Source: Acidobacteriota bacterium
GTDB taxonomy: Bacteria > Acidobacteriota > Terriglobia > Acidiferrales > UBA7541
NCBI GenBank assembly: GCA_003224085.1
Contig: QHYK01000109.1
Location: 1 to 40,111 of the forward strand
Length of the DNA: 40,111 nt
Reading direction: 5' to 3'
Part shown: positions 7,123 through 15,628 of the stretch, piece by piece
Position numbering within the stretch: position 1 is the stretch's first letter
How the letters are laid out: each line of letters starts with the position of its first letter
Made by a program: the position numbers and the translations under genes
The notes under the pieces: model-generated
What the model saw: the letters and a program-made list of their open reading frames with translations, nothing else
Databases searched by the model: none
What the model was told of the DNA's origin: nothing

Positions 7123-7392
7123 CGCCGGAAGGTCCGGAGCTTACGGAGAATCGCCACACGCGCTGCGCGCCGATCGTAGACGTCGTAGTCGCGGGGCGGC
7201 AGGGTCTGGAGGATCGGGATATTGCTCGAATATCTGTCGGACGATCGTTCTGACATCGGGCGGGGACTCGGACCTACGCAGCGCCGCAAACCGTTCGTCA
7301 ATCGCCTCACGCACCACATCCGACAGGGCCATGCCACGCGCACGAAGCGTCTGTGCCTTGCGAAGTCTATCGGCCAACACTGTCAAGGCCAC
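7119..7392 (-). pseudogene. Antitoxin partner of the PIN toxin, probably frameshifted
   Basis: Starts at GTG 7392. The N-terminal half (LADRLRKAQTLRARGMALSDVVREAIDERFAAL) looks like a short ribbon-helix-helix or related DNA-binding antitoxin. After EQYPDPPDPAAP the frame changes character and stops at 7141. In the next frame the sensible continuation RDYDVYDRRAARVAIL ends at TGA 7121-7119, overlapping the GTG of the toxin as GTGA, the usual antitoxin-toxin coupling. A one-base shift near 7200 would restore one protein of about 90 residues. Together with the broken toxin this is a decayed VapBC-like pair; family naming of the antitoxin is tentative. Confidence 0.5.
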
Positions 7393-8404
7393 GCGCTCTC
7401 CATGCGCTCACTGTGTTCCCGGAGATCACTCCAACCAGGCGCAACCTGGACCGATCACATGCAATCCTGGACTCAGGAAGTACTTGATGTGCGTTACCGA
7501 CGGTTGGCCAGCACGCGCATGTTCAGCACCATGCTGCTCCAATCCGACGCAGTCGCCAAAGCATGCCGGATGATCACCTGTATGCGCGACTTCGGCGCGC
7601 AAGGTTATTTCGTCAATATCCCCTCGGAAGTCATTGTCATTCAGCCCGACGGCAAAACGTTCTGGCGCTGCTAGAGCGACAATTTCACGAAGTCCTGGCT
7701 CGGCACGCGCTATCCGACCAACCCTCCCGGCAGCCGCCATGCTCTCTGCCTTCAGCAAGCGCTTTCCGGTGGCACCCACATGCGACACCGGGAGCCGTGC
7801 TGCTGAAAATGCACTTCATCCGTGGCCCACAGATCTACCGCCTCATTCTGCATCAGCATTCGGAGTTTTTTTATTTTACGACCTTCTGCCGTTCGGGATC
7901 AGCCCGGGACGGAAAATCGGCCCTGCTGTTCCACACAACGAAGGGCACACCGACATCTCTATGGCAACCTCGAAGACCGCAGGCTTACGCCCCGACCCGA
8001 CTTGTTCAGCTGGGAGTGGAGGAAGGGGGGATGGGCTGGCACTCTTTTAAACGCTGCCGCAAAACGTGGTTACGGGGGGCGCGCTGTTTGGAAGATATCA
8101 ACAACTCCTGGATGGCTGCACAAGCCGCAAACCATGTCCGAGCTTTACTCTCACCTTCACGAGGAGTTGGAACTGCGCCTCGCATAAGCAGAGCGGGTCT
8201 CTGGCGAATTGATACGGTGATAGTGAAACGATCGGATCCGCAAAACGCACTGCAAACGATAAGCTCTTTCGACGAATGCATCGGCGCGAAGAAATCCACG
8301 AAAATGTCAAGGCTGCTTCGCTATGCAGAGTACCGAGGCCTGCTTCAGATTGGTTGGCTAGAGCGACGTCGCGCTGGCTCAGGGCTGTTTCGATGAGGGG
8401 AAGG
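7393..8404. other. 1-kb stretch without a convincing gene; possible recombinase scrap
   Basis: Frames are open in places, but none has a believable start, family motif or codon pattern. On the plus strand the frame ending at 8187 finishes with TMSELYSHLHEELELRLA, similar in style to the C-terminal Tyr-containing tail of tyrosine recombinases, so a worn integrase end may lie at about 8040-8187. I see no RNA gene, no terminal inverted repeats and no CRISPR-like repeats here. Confidence 0.3.
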
Positions 8405-8434
8405 TTGACAGTTGACGACAATTGTCGCTATTAT
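8405..8434 (+). promoter_or_regulatory. Promoter with embedded palindrome for the Xre/RES pair
   Basis: Consensus -35 TTGACA (8405-8410) and near-consensus -10 TATTAT (8429-8434) are 18 bases apart. The spacer holds the 12-base perfect palindrome CGACAATTGTCG (8416-8427), a natural operator for the Xre antitoxin. Transcription would begin about 8441-8442, two or three bases before the antitoxin ATG at 8444, so the message would be leaderless. Confidence 0.65.
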
Positions 8435-8443
8435 GGACGACAT

Positions 8444-8881
8444 ATGGTGGACGAATTACAAGCAGTAGTTGAGGGGTTGGGGGGCAGGCAAACCCTTGGG
8501 CGTGCGTTTTCCAGCGTGGACGACATGCGCGAGGCGATCCGGAAAGGCTTCCCTCCCGCAGTGGTCGAGGAGTTGATGCGCGCCTCTGGGCTAACACTAA
8601 AGGAACTCGCCGACGCACTCGATCTTTCCGCACGAAGCCTGCAGCGCCACCGTCGCACGGGAAGGCTGGCGCGCTATGAGTCCGATCGGCTTTACCGCCT
8701 CGCTCGCATTGTGGCCCTCGCTAACGAATTCCTTGGCGACCACGAGCGGGCGATCCGCTGGCTGAAGCGGCCCAACCGCACGCTTGGCGGTGTCCCCCCC
8801 TTCACGGCGCTCGACACTGAATTGGGCGCACGCCAGGTTGAGAACATCCTGGGCCGAATTGGCTACGGCGGCATCAGTTGA
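8444..8881 (+). CDS. Xre/MbcA/ParS-type antitoxin
   Basis: Antitoxin of 145 residues. The N-terminal part has a helix-turn-helix (LTLKELADALDLSARSLQRHRRTGRL, about residues 47-72); the C-terminal MbcA/ParS/Xre toxin-binding domain (RLARIVALANEFLGDHERAIRWLKRPNRTLGGVPPFTAL) matches the domain that blocks RES toxins. ATG 8444 sits just behind a strong promoter, with no Shine-Dalgarno sequence, suggesting leaderless translation and autoregulation through the palindrome in the promoter. The stop TGA (8879-8881) overlaps the TTG start of the toxin gene. Intact, unlike the neighbouring VapBC-like pair. Confidence 0.93.
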   Translation: MVDELQAVVEGLGGRQTLGRAFSSVDDMREAIRKGFPPAVVEELMRASGLTLKELADALDLSARSLQRHRRTGRLARYESDRLYRLARIVALANEFLGDHERAIRWLKRPNRTLGGVPPFTALDTELGARQVENILGRIGYGGIS

Positions 8882-9372
8882 GCCGTGTCTACCGGGTGCT
8901 GCGGAAGAAGTACGCCCGCAGCCCTTTTGACGGGGAAGGCGCATACCGGTATGGTGGTCGCTGGTCAAGCCCTGGCATCCGTTTGAGCTACACGTCAGAG
9001 CATCAATCGCTGGCCCTGCTGGAGTATTTCGTACATCTCGACAAGGACGATGCCCCCGCCGATCTTGTCTTGGCTGTGGCGGAAGTTCCCGACGAAATGA
9101 CCGGGGAACGAGTCGACGGCCAGTTACCTGCAAATTGGCGCGACCCGGCAGCACCGCCGGAGCTCACCCGAATCGGCGACGAATTTGTGCGAAAAGGAGA
9201 GAACTGCCTGCTAGTGGTGCCTTCTGTCCTTGCCCCGGACGAGAACAACTGCCTAATCAATCCAGAACATCCTGAGTTCAGGAGAATCGTACTAGGACAG
9301 CCGGAGCCACTCGCCTACGACCCACGTATGTTCGGAAGGCGGCGCGGCCAGCGCAAACGGCCAGGGAGTTGA
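8878..9372 (+). CDS. RES-domain toxin
   Basis: Toxin of 164 residues starting with TTG at 8878, overlapping the antitoxin stop (TTGA). The RES fold is visible: an N-terminal RVYRV strand, then YRYGGRWSSPG with the conserved Arg, LALLEYFVHLD with the conserved Glu, and a later Ser in LLVVPSVLAP. RES toxins of characterised systems (for example MbcT, Res) break down NAD+ and arrest growth. The rare TTG start plus overlap would keep toxin synthesis low and coupled to the antitoxin. The C-terminus is basic (GRRRGQRKRPGS). No lesion seen, so the pair should be functional. Confidence 0.93.
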   Translation: MSRVYRVLRKKYARSPFDGEGAYRYGGRWSSPGIRLSYTSEHQSLALLEYFVHLDKDDAPADLVLAVAEVPDEMTGERVDGQLPANWRDPAAPPELTRIGDEFVRKGENCLLVVPSVLAPDENNCLINPEHPEFRRIVLGQPEPLAYDPRMFGRRRGQRKRPGS

Positions 9373-9460
9373 TCCCCTGACAGTGCTGAACCTCTGAAAC
9401 AAGGGTCCCGCTGTAGGTGCCGCAGACTACCAGGACAGCCCGGTTGACACCACGCGCGAA

Positions 9461-9949
9461 GTGCGAGAACTGGTTGCTATGTGCCTGTGGGACGTGTTCT
9501 CGAACGAAAACGACGTCGGCGACCGGGATGGCCGGCTGGTGCACATTGGTTCCTGGCGTGGCGCCGCAGGATTCCTAGCCGAACAGCTGAATCGCGAGAC
9601 CGCGGAGCGGGAGTATGACTATATGCATTTCTACATGGGAAGTTTCTGGGTCTCCGAGCGCGCCGACTTGACGCCCGTGTATGAAATGATCTTCCGCCGA
9701 TTGAAGGATAGGTTGTTGGATTGGCGGTATCGTCTTCCGCGAATGCACTTGATCGAGTTTCCTTCCGATAGACCGGACGGTCGAAGGAGTTATGAGCTCG
9801 AAAAAATGAGAGCTGAACTCGAACAGGCGCACCACGAGGCCATGGACGATTTAAAGCACAAGCCCGTACCCGCGATCGTGCTTGCGTACAGCAATATTTA
9901 CGGCGCCCTTTCCCCGTGGTTGGCCGCCATGGGAGTTCAACGAGCGTGA
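9461..9949 (+). CDS. Conserved-looking hypothetical protein, 5' end uncertain
   Basis: Up to 162 residues from GTG 9461; the frame is open back to a TGA at 9395-9397 and the residues before the GTG (DSPVDTTREVRELV) read as protein, so the true N-terminus may lie upstream or have been lost. The sequence is acidic and aromatic-rich (CLWDVFSNENDVGDRDGR, HIGSWRGAAGFLAEQLNRE, YDYMHFYMGSFWVSERADLTPVYEMIFRRLK) with a helical C-terminal half. I do not recognise a domain. It sits between the RES toxin and a transposase remnant, inside the accessory island. The codon use is that of a real gene. Confidence 0.6.
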   Translation: MRELVAMCLWDVFSNENDVGDRDGRLVHIGSWRGAAGFLAEQLNRETAEREYDYMHFYMGSFWVSERADLTPVYEMIFRRLKDRLLDWRYRLPRMHLIEFPSDRPDGRRSYELEKMRAELEQAHHEAMDDLKHKPVPAIVLAYSNIYGALSPWLAAMGVQRA

Positions 9950-9951
9950 CG

Positions 9952-10189
9952 ATTGAGCTTGTGGTTCCGTGCGTCGGGGATGAGGCGCCAAAAATTTCTC
10001 CAGCCAACGCCTAGCAGGCTCGGGATTCCGCGGAGCCCGTGTCATCCACCGGGCGATCGTCCGCCCGGAAACGTCAAATCCGAGCATAAGCAGCTCGCCA
10101 TGAATGCGCGCCGCTCCCCAGGTTGGGTTGTCAGCGACCATCCGGAAGACGCGATGCGCGAACTTGCTTGGAAGCCGGTCTTCTTCCAA
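9952..10189 (-). pseudogene. Fragment of an integrase-core (DDE) transposase
   Basis: The minus-strand frame from about 10189 reads VFRMVADNPTWGAARIHGELLMLGFDVSGRTIARWM and then ARRWLEKFLA. This is the helix-turn-helix segment just before the catalytic core of IS3/IS481-type transposases with the typical WGA-RIHGEL motif. No D-D-E residues follow; after about 60 codons the sequence runs into unrelated bases. N-terminal and catalytic parts are missing, and no inverted repeats are visible, so it is a dead scrap marking the right edge of the island. Confidence 0.75.
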
Positions 10190-10444
10190 TCGGTCGTGGC
10201 AGCCGCTGGTGAAGTGAGGTGATTTCCTCTAGTATCCTCCTCCGTCAAGCCCGCTCCCCAGTTCGCCGCGTAGGGGGACCAGCGTTTGTAACTGCGGTCC
10301 TAAGGTCGACTCGTTCCGTTGGGAAGGAAACCTGAAAATCCGCCACGCCGTCTCACTAAATGCAAGGCTGCTGATCGTCAACTCCGCATCGCCCTTGCAG
10401 CTTTGAAGACGAGTTGCGGCGCCGTTTACGGATCGGAGGGGCTT

Positions 10445-11185
10445 ATGATTCTGCGCGCGGCCGTACTTTCCGGTTTCCTCCTGCTCGCTGGAATCGCTTT
10501 TGCCCAACATCCTCACGAGAACGGATCGCCGCAGCCTCCCCCGCCGCCACCACCTCCTCCCGCTAGCCAGCACGCGGCGCCTTCGGCTCCTCCGCCGACC
10601 GCCACCCCTTCGCCGAACCCTTCACCGAGTCCCATCACCCCGCACAGCACCTCTTCCGGTATTTCACCGACAACGGGTCCATTTTCGCCGCCTGCGCACC
10701 GGTGGCGATCCCAATCCCCTTCGGCTGAAGCGGGAACCCCCGCCGGAGCTGGGCCGAAGCATTGCAAACGTGAGCCATGCACCCAGCCCCCGCCTACCGA
10801 TCCGGTCGGAGGGAACGCACAGCCCGCGCGACCCTGGGCCGCAGCCGCCCCTGCGCAACCATGTCCGCGGGGGCAAACCCCGCAAGGAAGCGGGTGCGTG
10901 CCCGCAATTGTCGGGCAATGCCAGCCGGGCCAAGTATGGAACGGCATGGCCTGCGACCAGCCTGGGGATAAGTGCACCACGTTTCGATCTAGGGCGGAAA
11001 CGATCAGGACCGAAGCCTTCGGTGTCAGTTCACAAATGAAAACTGCCTGCATGAAAAACCCTAACGGCAAAGCGTGTACGGCGCTGACTCAGGAGCACGA
11101 CCTGATCGTCTTACGTTATCGATCATTGTTGAACGAAGCTCCGGCTGCTTGCCGGGCGACGCTGCCCGATCCGCTGACGCTGTAG
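10445..11185 (+). CDS. Secreted proline-rich, Cys-containing protein of unknown function
   Basis: 246 residues. ATG 10445 is preceded by GGAGGGG. A signal peptide (MILRAAVLSGFLLLAGIAFAQ) leads to a low-complexity Pro/Ser/Thr segment of about 90 residues including nine consecutive Pro, probably an extended linker or wall-spanning region. Then come Cys-containing short repeats (PCPRGQTPQGSGCVPAI, QCQPGQVWNGMACDQPG), a style found in many acidobacterial and myxobacterial secreted proteins. A final 70-residue helical domain has four more Cys (TACMKNPNGKACTAL). No enzymatic motif. It stands alone between the island and the kinase operon. Confidence 0.75.
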   Translation: MILRAAVLSGFLLLAGIAFAQHPHENGSPQPPPPPPPPPASQHAAPSAPPPTATPSPNPSPSPITPHSTSSGISPTTGPFSPPAHRWRSQSPSAEAGTPAGAGPKHCKREPCTQPPPTDPVGGNAQPARPWAAAAPAQPCPRGQTPQGSGCVPAIVGQCQPGQVWNGMACDQPGDKCTTFRSRAETIRTEAFGVSSQMKTACMKNPNGKACTALTQEHDLIVLRYRSLLNEAPAACRATLPDPLTL

Positions 11186-11568
11186 GACGGCTCGAGGCTT
11201 CCTCTCAACACCTCACCACGGCCGGTTCTGTAAGTCGGCGCTGCCAACGAATCAGGGCGCCAGTGGAGAATTCCTGGTTGAATTTGCGGATCGTATTCCA
11301 ACGTTCGCGAGCGGGAAATCACCTTATTTTTGGGCGGATGAGAGTTTGGCGAAGGACAGACGTTCTCTCGCCCACGTACTGACATAGGATCACCCATCTC
11401 GCGTACGCCGGTCCAATCGTTGGTGTCGAGTAGCGGGCGTTGCCCTGACCTCTCGAGTCCAGCAGCTGGATGGCACCGTGGTACAGACATGGTTAGAGAC
11501 AAGAGACGAGCAACGGACTCGCCTGACAGCCTGCCCGCGCTAGCCGTTTCTTGCCGCTGCCTTGGACA
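11186..11568. other. Intergenic stretch, nothing recognised
   Basis: Between the proline-rich protein and the small Cys protein. Frames on both strands lack a plausible start or family signal; no repeat, tRNA or clear terminator hairpin was seen. Confidence 0.5.
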
Positions 11569-11781
11569 TTAGTGGCCTGGGCAGGGCTTGCTGGGGCACA
11601 CGTAGACTACGAGCGTCGTGTGCGGCACGTTGCAGGGCTTTTTGCCGCAATCGCATGCCCAGCCAATCTCGACTCTGTCCTTGTCGCGGTCGAAAGTGAT
11701 TGTAAGATGATCCTTCAGTGTTATCCAATCATCTGGTCGGATTTCTTGTCGGCCCTTTGCTGTCCCTGTTGCCTCGTTCAT
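11569..11781 (-). CDS. Small Cys-rich protein downstream of the kinase
   Basis: 70 residues, starting at ATG 11781 with a strong AAGGAGG seven bases upstream. Sequence: acidic N-terminus (MNEATGTAKGRQEIRPDDW), a beta-like stretch (LTITFDRDKDRVEIGW), then ACDCGKKPCNVPHTT and YVCPSKPCPGH, five cysteines and two histidines that could bind a metal. It is separated by 23 bases from the kinase stop and is probably co-transcribed as a partner or substrate, which is inference. No known family recognised. Confidence 0.7.
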   Translation of the reverse strand: MNEATGTAKGRQEIRPDDWITLKDHLTITFDRDKDRVEIGWACDCGKKPCNVPHTTLVVYVCPSKPCPGH

Positions 11782-11804
11782 GATTGCCTCCTTTTTGTGG
11801 TGGT

Positions 11805-14708
11805 TCATCTCTGCAGGGAAACCGTGTTGTTCCGGTCTGTGGGCGCGGTGAGCGTGGCAGCCAAATGGTCGCGCTCCGCCCGAGCTTCCTGTACGACTTG
11901 CAGGTCGGGATCCGCATAGGCCCACAGTTTCAAGAACTCATCGTAAGACTCGAGCGCCTGCTTTGTTTCTCCGGCTTTCGCAAGAGAGCGGGCCAGCGCG
12001 AGATGTGCCAAAACCCAGCTTGAGGGGGAGTCGTCATCGAAAATCTCTCCCTTGAAACCCAAGTAGCGTTGGTAGGACTCAACGGCATTGTGCCATTCGT
12101 TATTCGTTGCGTACCCGCTTCCAAGGCCCGACTGCGCCTGATAGGAAGGGAAGAACAAAATGGCGCGGCGTTGGTTTTCGATGGCGGACATGGCGTTGCC
12201 TGACGCCAGGTCCACCGCACCCTTTAAATTGTGATAGCAACTCCGAGTGTAGCCGCTGTCCCGTTGTGCAGCCAACTCACTCAGCCGACTTAGAAGCTTC
12301 CGCGCGGTATGTAAATCCCCCATCTGCACAGCCATCAGGCCCCCGCGCCGCAGCTCCTGTTCCTGAAGTTGGGCGCTGGCCTCTGCCGCAACCCGGCGCA
12401 TCTCTGCGCGGGCTTCGGTCAAGCGCCTGCGGGTCCACAACACCTGGCCCAGCAAATATCGTTGTCCCGGGATCCACGTCTCGCTGTGGAGCTTCTCCCC
12501 GAGGACTAGGCCTGGACGCAACGCTTCCGTGGCTTCTCGCAGCCGGCCCTCGTACATCAACACTTTTGCAGTATAGAGGGCCGACAAGCTCTGGTCGTAA
12601 GCGTCGCCTTCTTTTCGCAGCAGCTCGAATTCTCGCCGCGCCGCTTGCGTGTCGCCCTTGCCCAAGTACGCCAGACCCGCGCCCCAGTGCAACCGGGGGC
12701 TCCGGATCTGCCGCGCTTGGGCCGCTTGAAATTCCGCGAGGGCATCGGAAAAACGATTGAGCCGAACCAGATAAAAAATCAGGAATCGGTGGTCGATTGG
12801 ACTATTGGGATTCAGTTTGAGAGCTTGTCTCTCGGCGGCCACGCCCTCTTCGGCGCGGCCAGACCAAACCGACGCTTCCGCGAGGCCGCGGTGTCCTTCC
12901 AGATCGTCCGGATAAACTTCTGTAAGCAATCGGTACTGTTCGGCGGCCTTCTCGTACAAACCCTGGAACTCGTAACCCGTTGCCAGAATTAGGTAGCGCT
13001 CCCGCTCAGTCACGCGGTCAAGATGCAGTCGCGCCTGATCCATCTCCTGCGCCGCGCTTGCGTCATCCCCCCGCCACTCGAAGACGCGGGCCAAATAGAG
13101 ATGCGCCATGCCGAAGCCGGGATCGAGTTCCGTGGCGCTTTTTGCCAGGGGCAAAAAGCTGTCGTAATCGGCAGCGGCGTAAAACTCCATGGCCCGGGAA
13201 TAACGCTGCAGAGCATCGAGCGAGGGTGTGGTTACTTTCTCGAGGGGCCGGCTTTCTTGATTCACTTGCGCCAGCGATTCACCAAAACGCTTGCGCAAAC
13301 TTTTTGCCAGATTGTCCACCGTGGTGTAGAGCTCAGAAGGGGACCTGAGCATCGCGGCTTGCGTTAGCAGAGGCGCGCCTTCCCGCGGATCCGTGAGCTG
13401 GATAGTGAGCAAGTACACGCCGCCCGCCGAAGCGATGCGTCCCGTTAGCAGAGCTCGATAATTCTCGCGCCGGGCGAGCTCTCGTCCCAAAGCCATGTCC
13501 ACCTGCGAGACGTTTCTGCGTCCCATGCGTTTGGTCGCCTCAAGCACCTGGGACTGCGGGACAAGGCGAACGTAGCGTGATTGTGCCAGAGCCTGCCGCA
13601 GCGCCTCGGTCACCGTTTGGTCGAACAGTTTTTCCCCCGTCTGGTTTTCAACATCAGTGAGTAGCACGGGAGCGTGTTCAGCCAGGACAGGCCGATTGGA
13701 GTAGCGATAGAGCGAAGTAGCCGCTACGGCAACACAGAGTGCCCCCGCAAGGACGATCAAGGCATTCCGAGACCGCCCGCGCCGCGAGGGCTCTTCGTTT
13801 TGCCGGCGGGACGGGGTGTGCTTTGGAAACAAGGATTGCCGGAGCGCTGTAAGGTCCACGGCAAGATCGCCTGCGCTTGAGTATCGCTGGGTTGGATCCT
13901 TGGCCAGCATTTTCGAGACAATGCGCCCCAGTTCGCTGGGGACTTCCGCATTCCGTGCACGCAAGGGGAGCGGATCCTCCTGTAGAATGCGGTTGCAGGT
14001 GGCCAGAAAGCCTTCGGCCCGGAACGGATTGCCGCCAGCAATCGCCTCGTAAAACACAACGCCGAGCGAGAAGATGTCTGCCCGGGCGTCGGATTCTTTC
14101 TCTTGAACCACCTCGGGAGCCATGTACGGCAAAGTACCAGCAAACTGCGGCCCTGACCGCGTGCTCTCAGTTGTGGTGCTGGGATCACGGGGGAGGTTCT
14201 TTGCCACGCCAAAATCCAGAACCTTCACTTGTCCCGAAGACGTCAGCACGATGTTTTCCGGCTTGACGTCACCATGCCGGAGGCCAACCTGATGGGCACA
14301 GGCCAGCGCCATCGCGCAGTCGATGGCGATGCGAAGGAATTCCTCGATGGTGAACGGCTTGGCCAGACGGCGGCGCAGTGTCTGGCCTTCCACGTACTCC
14401 ATCACAATGAAGAGTTCATTCTCTACCTCGATCACATCGTAGACGGCGGCGACATGAGGATCATTCAGGCGAGAGGCGCATTCTGCTTCTTTCCAAAGGT
14501 GCCGGCGGGTGTGCTGGTCAGCGTGCAGAGCGGGTGAGATGCGCTTAAGAGCCACCTGACGCTTCAGGCGCGTGTCCTGGGCTCGGTAAACCTCACCCAT
14601 GCCGCCCCGGCCAAGCAATTGCTCAACGGCAAAGCGGCCCACCGTGGTTCCGCTGAGGTCTGTAAAAGAGGAGGAGGCCGGCTCGAATTGCATGCGCGGT
14701 TCAGGCAT
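11805..14708 (-). CDS. Membrane Ser/Thr protein kinase with TPR sensor domain
   Basis: 967 residues from ATG 14708 (another ATG at 14693). The Hanks-type kinase domain is about residues 24-290: glycine loop LLGRGGMGEVY, Lys55, catalytic HGDVKPEN with Asp147, DFG 165-167, and YMAPEV. The usual HRD Arg is Gly here (HGD), so activation-loop control may differ from RD kinases. A basic linker and one transmembrane helix (about 315-334) follow. The outer part begins with a TolB/FlgO-like segment (VLLTDVENQTGEKLFDQTVTEAL) and ends in about ten TPR-like helices (for example PGFGMAHLYLARVFEWRGDDASAAQEM). This architecture is frequent in Acidobacteriota. It would sense an outside signal or assemble complexes; the ligand is unknown. 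Confidence 0.93.
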   Translation of the reverse strand: MPEPRMQFEPASSSFTDLSGTTVGRFAVEQLLGRGGMGEVYRAQDTRLKRQVALKRISPALHADQHTRRHLWKEAECASRLNDPHVAAVYDVIEVENELFIVMEYVEGQTLRRRLAKPFTIEEFLRIAIDCAMALACAHQVGLRHGDVKPENIVLTSSGQVKVLDFGVAKNLPRDPSTTTESTRSGPQFAGTLPYMAPEVVQEKESDARADIFSLGVVFYEAIAGGNPFRAEGFLATCNRILQEDPLPLRARNAEVPSELGRIVSKMLAKDPTQRYSSAGDLAVDLTALRQSLFPKHTPSRRQNEEPSRRGRSRNALIVLAGALCVAVAATSLYRYSNRPVLAEHAPVLLTDVENQTGEKLFDQTVTEALRQALAQSRYVRLVPQSQVLEATKRMGRRNVSQVDMALGRELARRENYRALLTGRIASAGGVYLLTIQLTDPREGAPLLTQAAMLRSPSELYTTVDNLAKSLRKRFGESLAQVNQESRPLEKVTTPSLDALQRYSRAMEFYAAADYDSFLPLAKSATELDPGFGMAHLYLARVFEWRGDDASAAQEMDQARLHLDRVTERERYLILATGYEFQGLYEKAAEQYRLLTEVYPDDLEGHRGLAEASVWSGRAEEGVAAERQALKLNPNSPIDHRFLIFYLVRLNRFSDALAEFQAAQARQIRSPRLHWGAGLAYLGKGDTQAARREFELLRKEGDAYDQSLSALYTAKVLMYEGRLREATEALRPGLVLGEKLHSETWIPGQRYLLGQVLWTRRRLTEARAEMRRVAAEASAQLQEQELRRGGLMAVQMGDLHTARKLLSRLSELAAQRDSGYTRSCYHNLKGAVDLASGNAMSAIENQRRAILFFPSYQAQSGLGSGYATNNEWHNAVESYQRYLGFKGEIFDDDSPSSWVLAHLALARSLAKAGETKQALESYDEFLKLWAYADPDLQVVQEARAERDHLAATLTAPTDRNNTVSLQR

Positions 14709-15056
14709 CGGTGCTACGGGCCGGGGTACCGTGCGCCTGGCCTTCGCACAGCAGCGTAAACAGAAAGAATACCGCCAGTTGTCGAAACGTATTAGTAGGC
14801 TGCCGGGCCGGCCCTTGGCAGGCATCTTACTCCGGGCCCAGGAGGGAAGCAATCCTTTAGGGTTGTCGTTTTTCGGGTGGGGAAATCCTGCTCGGGCGGA
14901 GCCCGGGAAAGGTCACTCGATGCTTCGAAGGACCTGAACCTTGGATGACACACCGGTGCCAAGATCCCCTCGAAGTTGCATTACAGACTCGATGGATTGG
15001 AGGCGCCATACATGCCTAACAACGAAAAACCGAGGAATACGTGGCGCAAGGGATGA

Positions 15057-15628
15057 CGCAAGAAGAGGCGGTACGGCGGTTGGAATTGGGTATACGCGTT
15101 CCTCAGTCAGCCGCCCGGCCCCGGCGACTCCAGCGATCCAGGTGGTGGGTGTAACGGACCAGCATGCAAAGAAGCTTTACGAAGGATCTTGAATGATGAA
15201 AAATGCAGAAAGTTCATTGAGAAGCTGCTTAAAGACCTGTGGGCGGCGAGGACGGAAGCTGAAGAAAACAGTGGCGTGTTCCCGGGCACAAAAGTGAAAC
15301 AAGCCCGCGCTGAAGCATCTACCGCGCAATGGTTTGCCGACAAGCTAAGCAGCGCAAACATCAAGTACTCGAAAACGCAACCAAAGGATTTGCCCACGTT
15401 GAAGGAAGCGGCGGAGTAAACACCATTTGGCTAGACCCTCATGGGGCGGGCGGTGACAGATCTCTCGACCTCATCCATGAGACTTTTCACATCGATCCTC
15501 CAGGGTTCTCGGACATCGACATAGCCCATACGTTCATGAAAACTGCAAAATTCGCCAGCGAGGCTTCAGCGTCCTCTTGGTGGAGTCACCATGTGGACGA
15601 CAATTGCGGGGGGCAAAAGAAACAATGA
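15057..15628 (+). pseudogene. Frameshifted C-terminal part of a secreted toxin-like protein with HExxH motif
   Basis: One frame (15057-15419) reads a Gly/Pro linker (LSQPPGPGDSSDPGGGCNGPACKEAL) followed by NDEKCRKFIEKLLKDL. Around 15375 the coding character shifts to the next frame: GFAHVEGSGGVNTIWLDPHGAGGD, then LDLIHETFHIDP, an HExxH zinc-metalloprotease-like motif, to TGA 15626-15628. No start is visible, so only a tail is present. The style resembles the variable C-terminal domains of Rhs or polymorphic toxins, which is inference. Its stop overlaps the ATG of the next gene (ATGA), a sign of an originally coupled pair. A sequencing indel would also explain the split. Confidence 0.5.
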
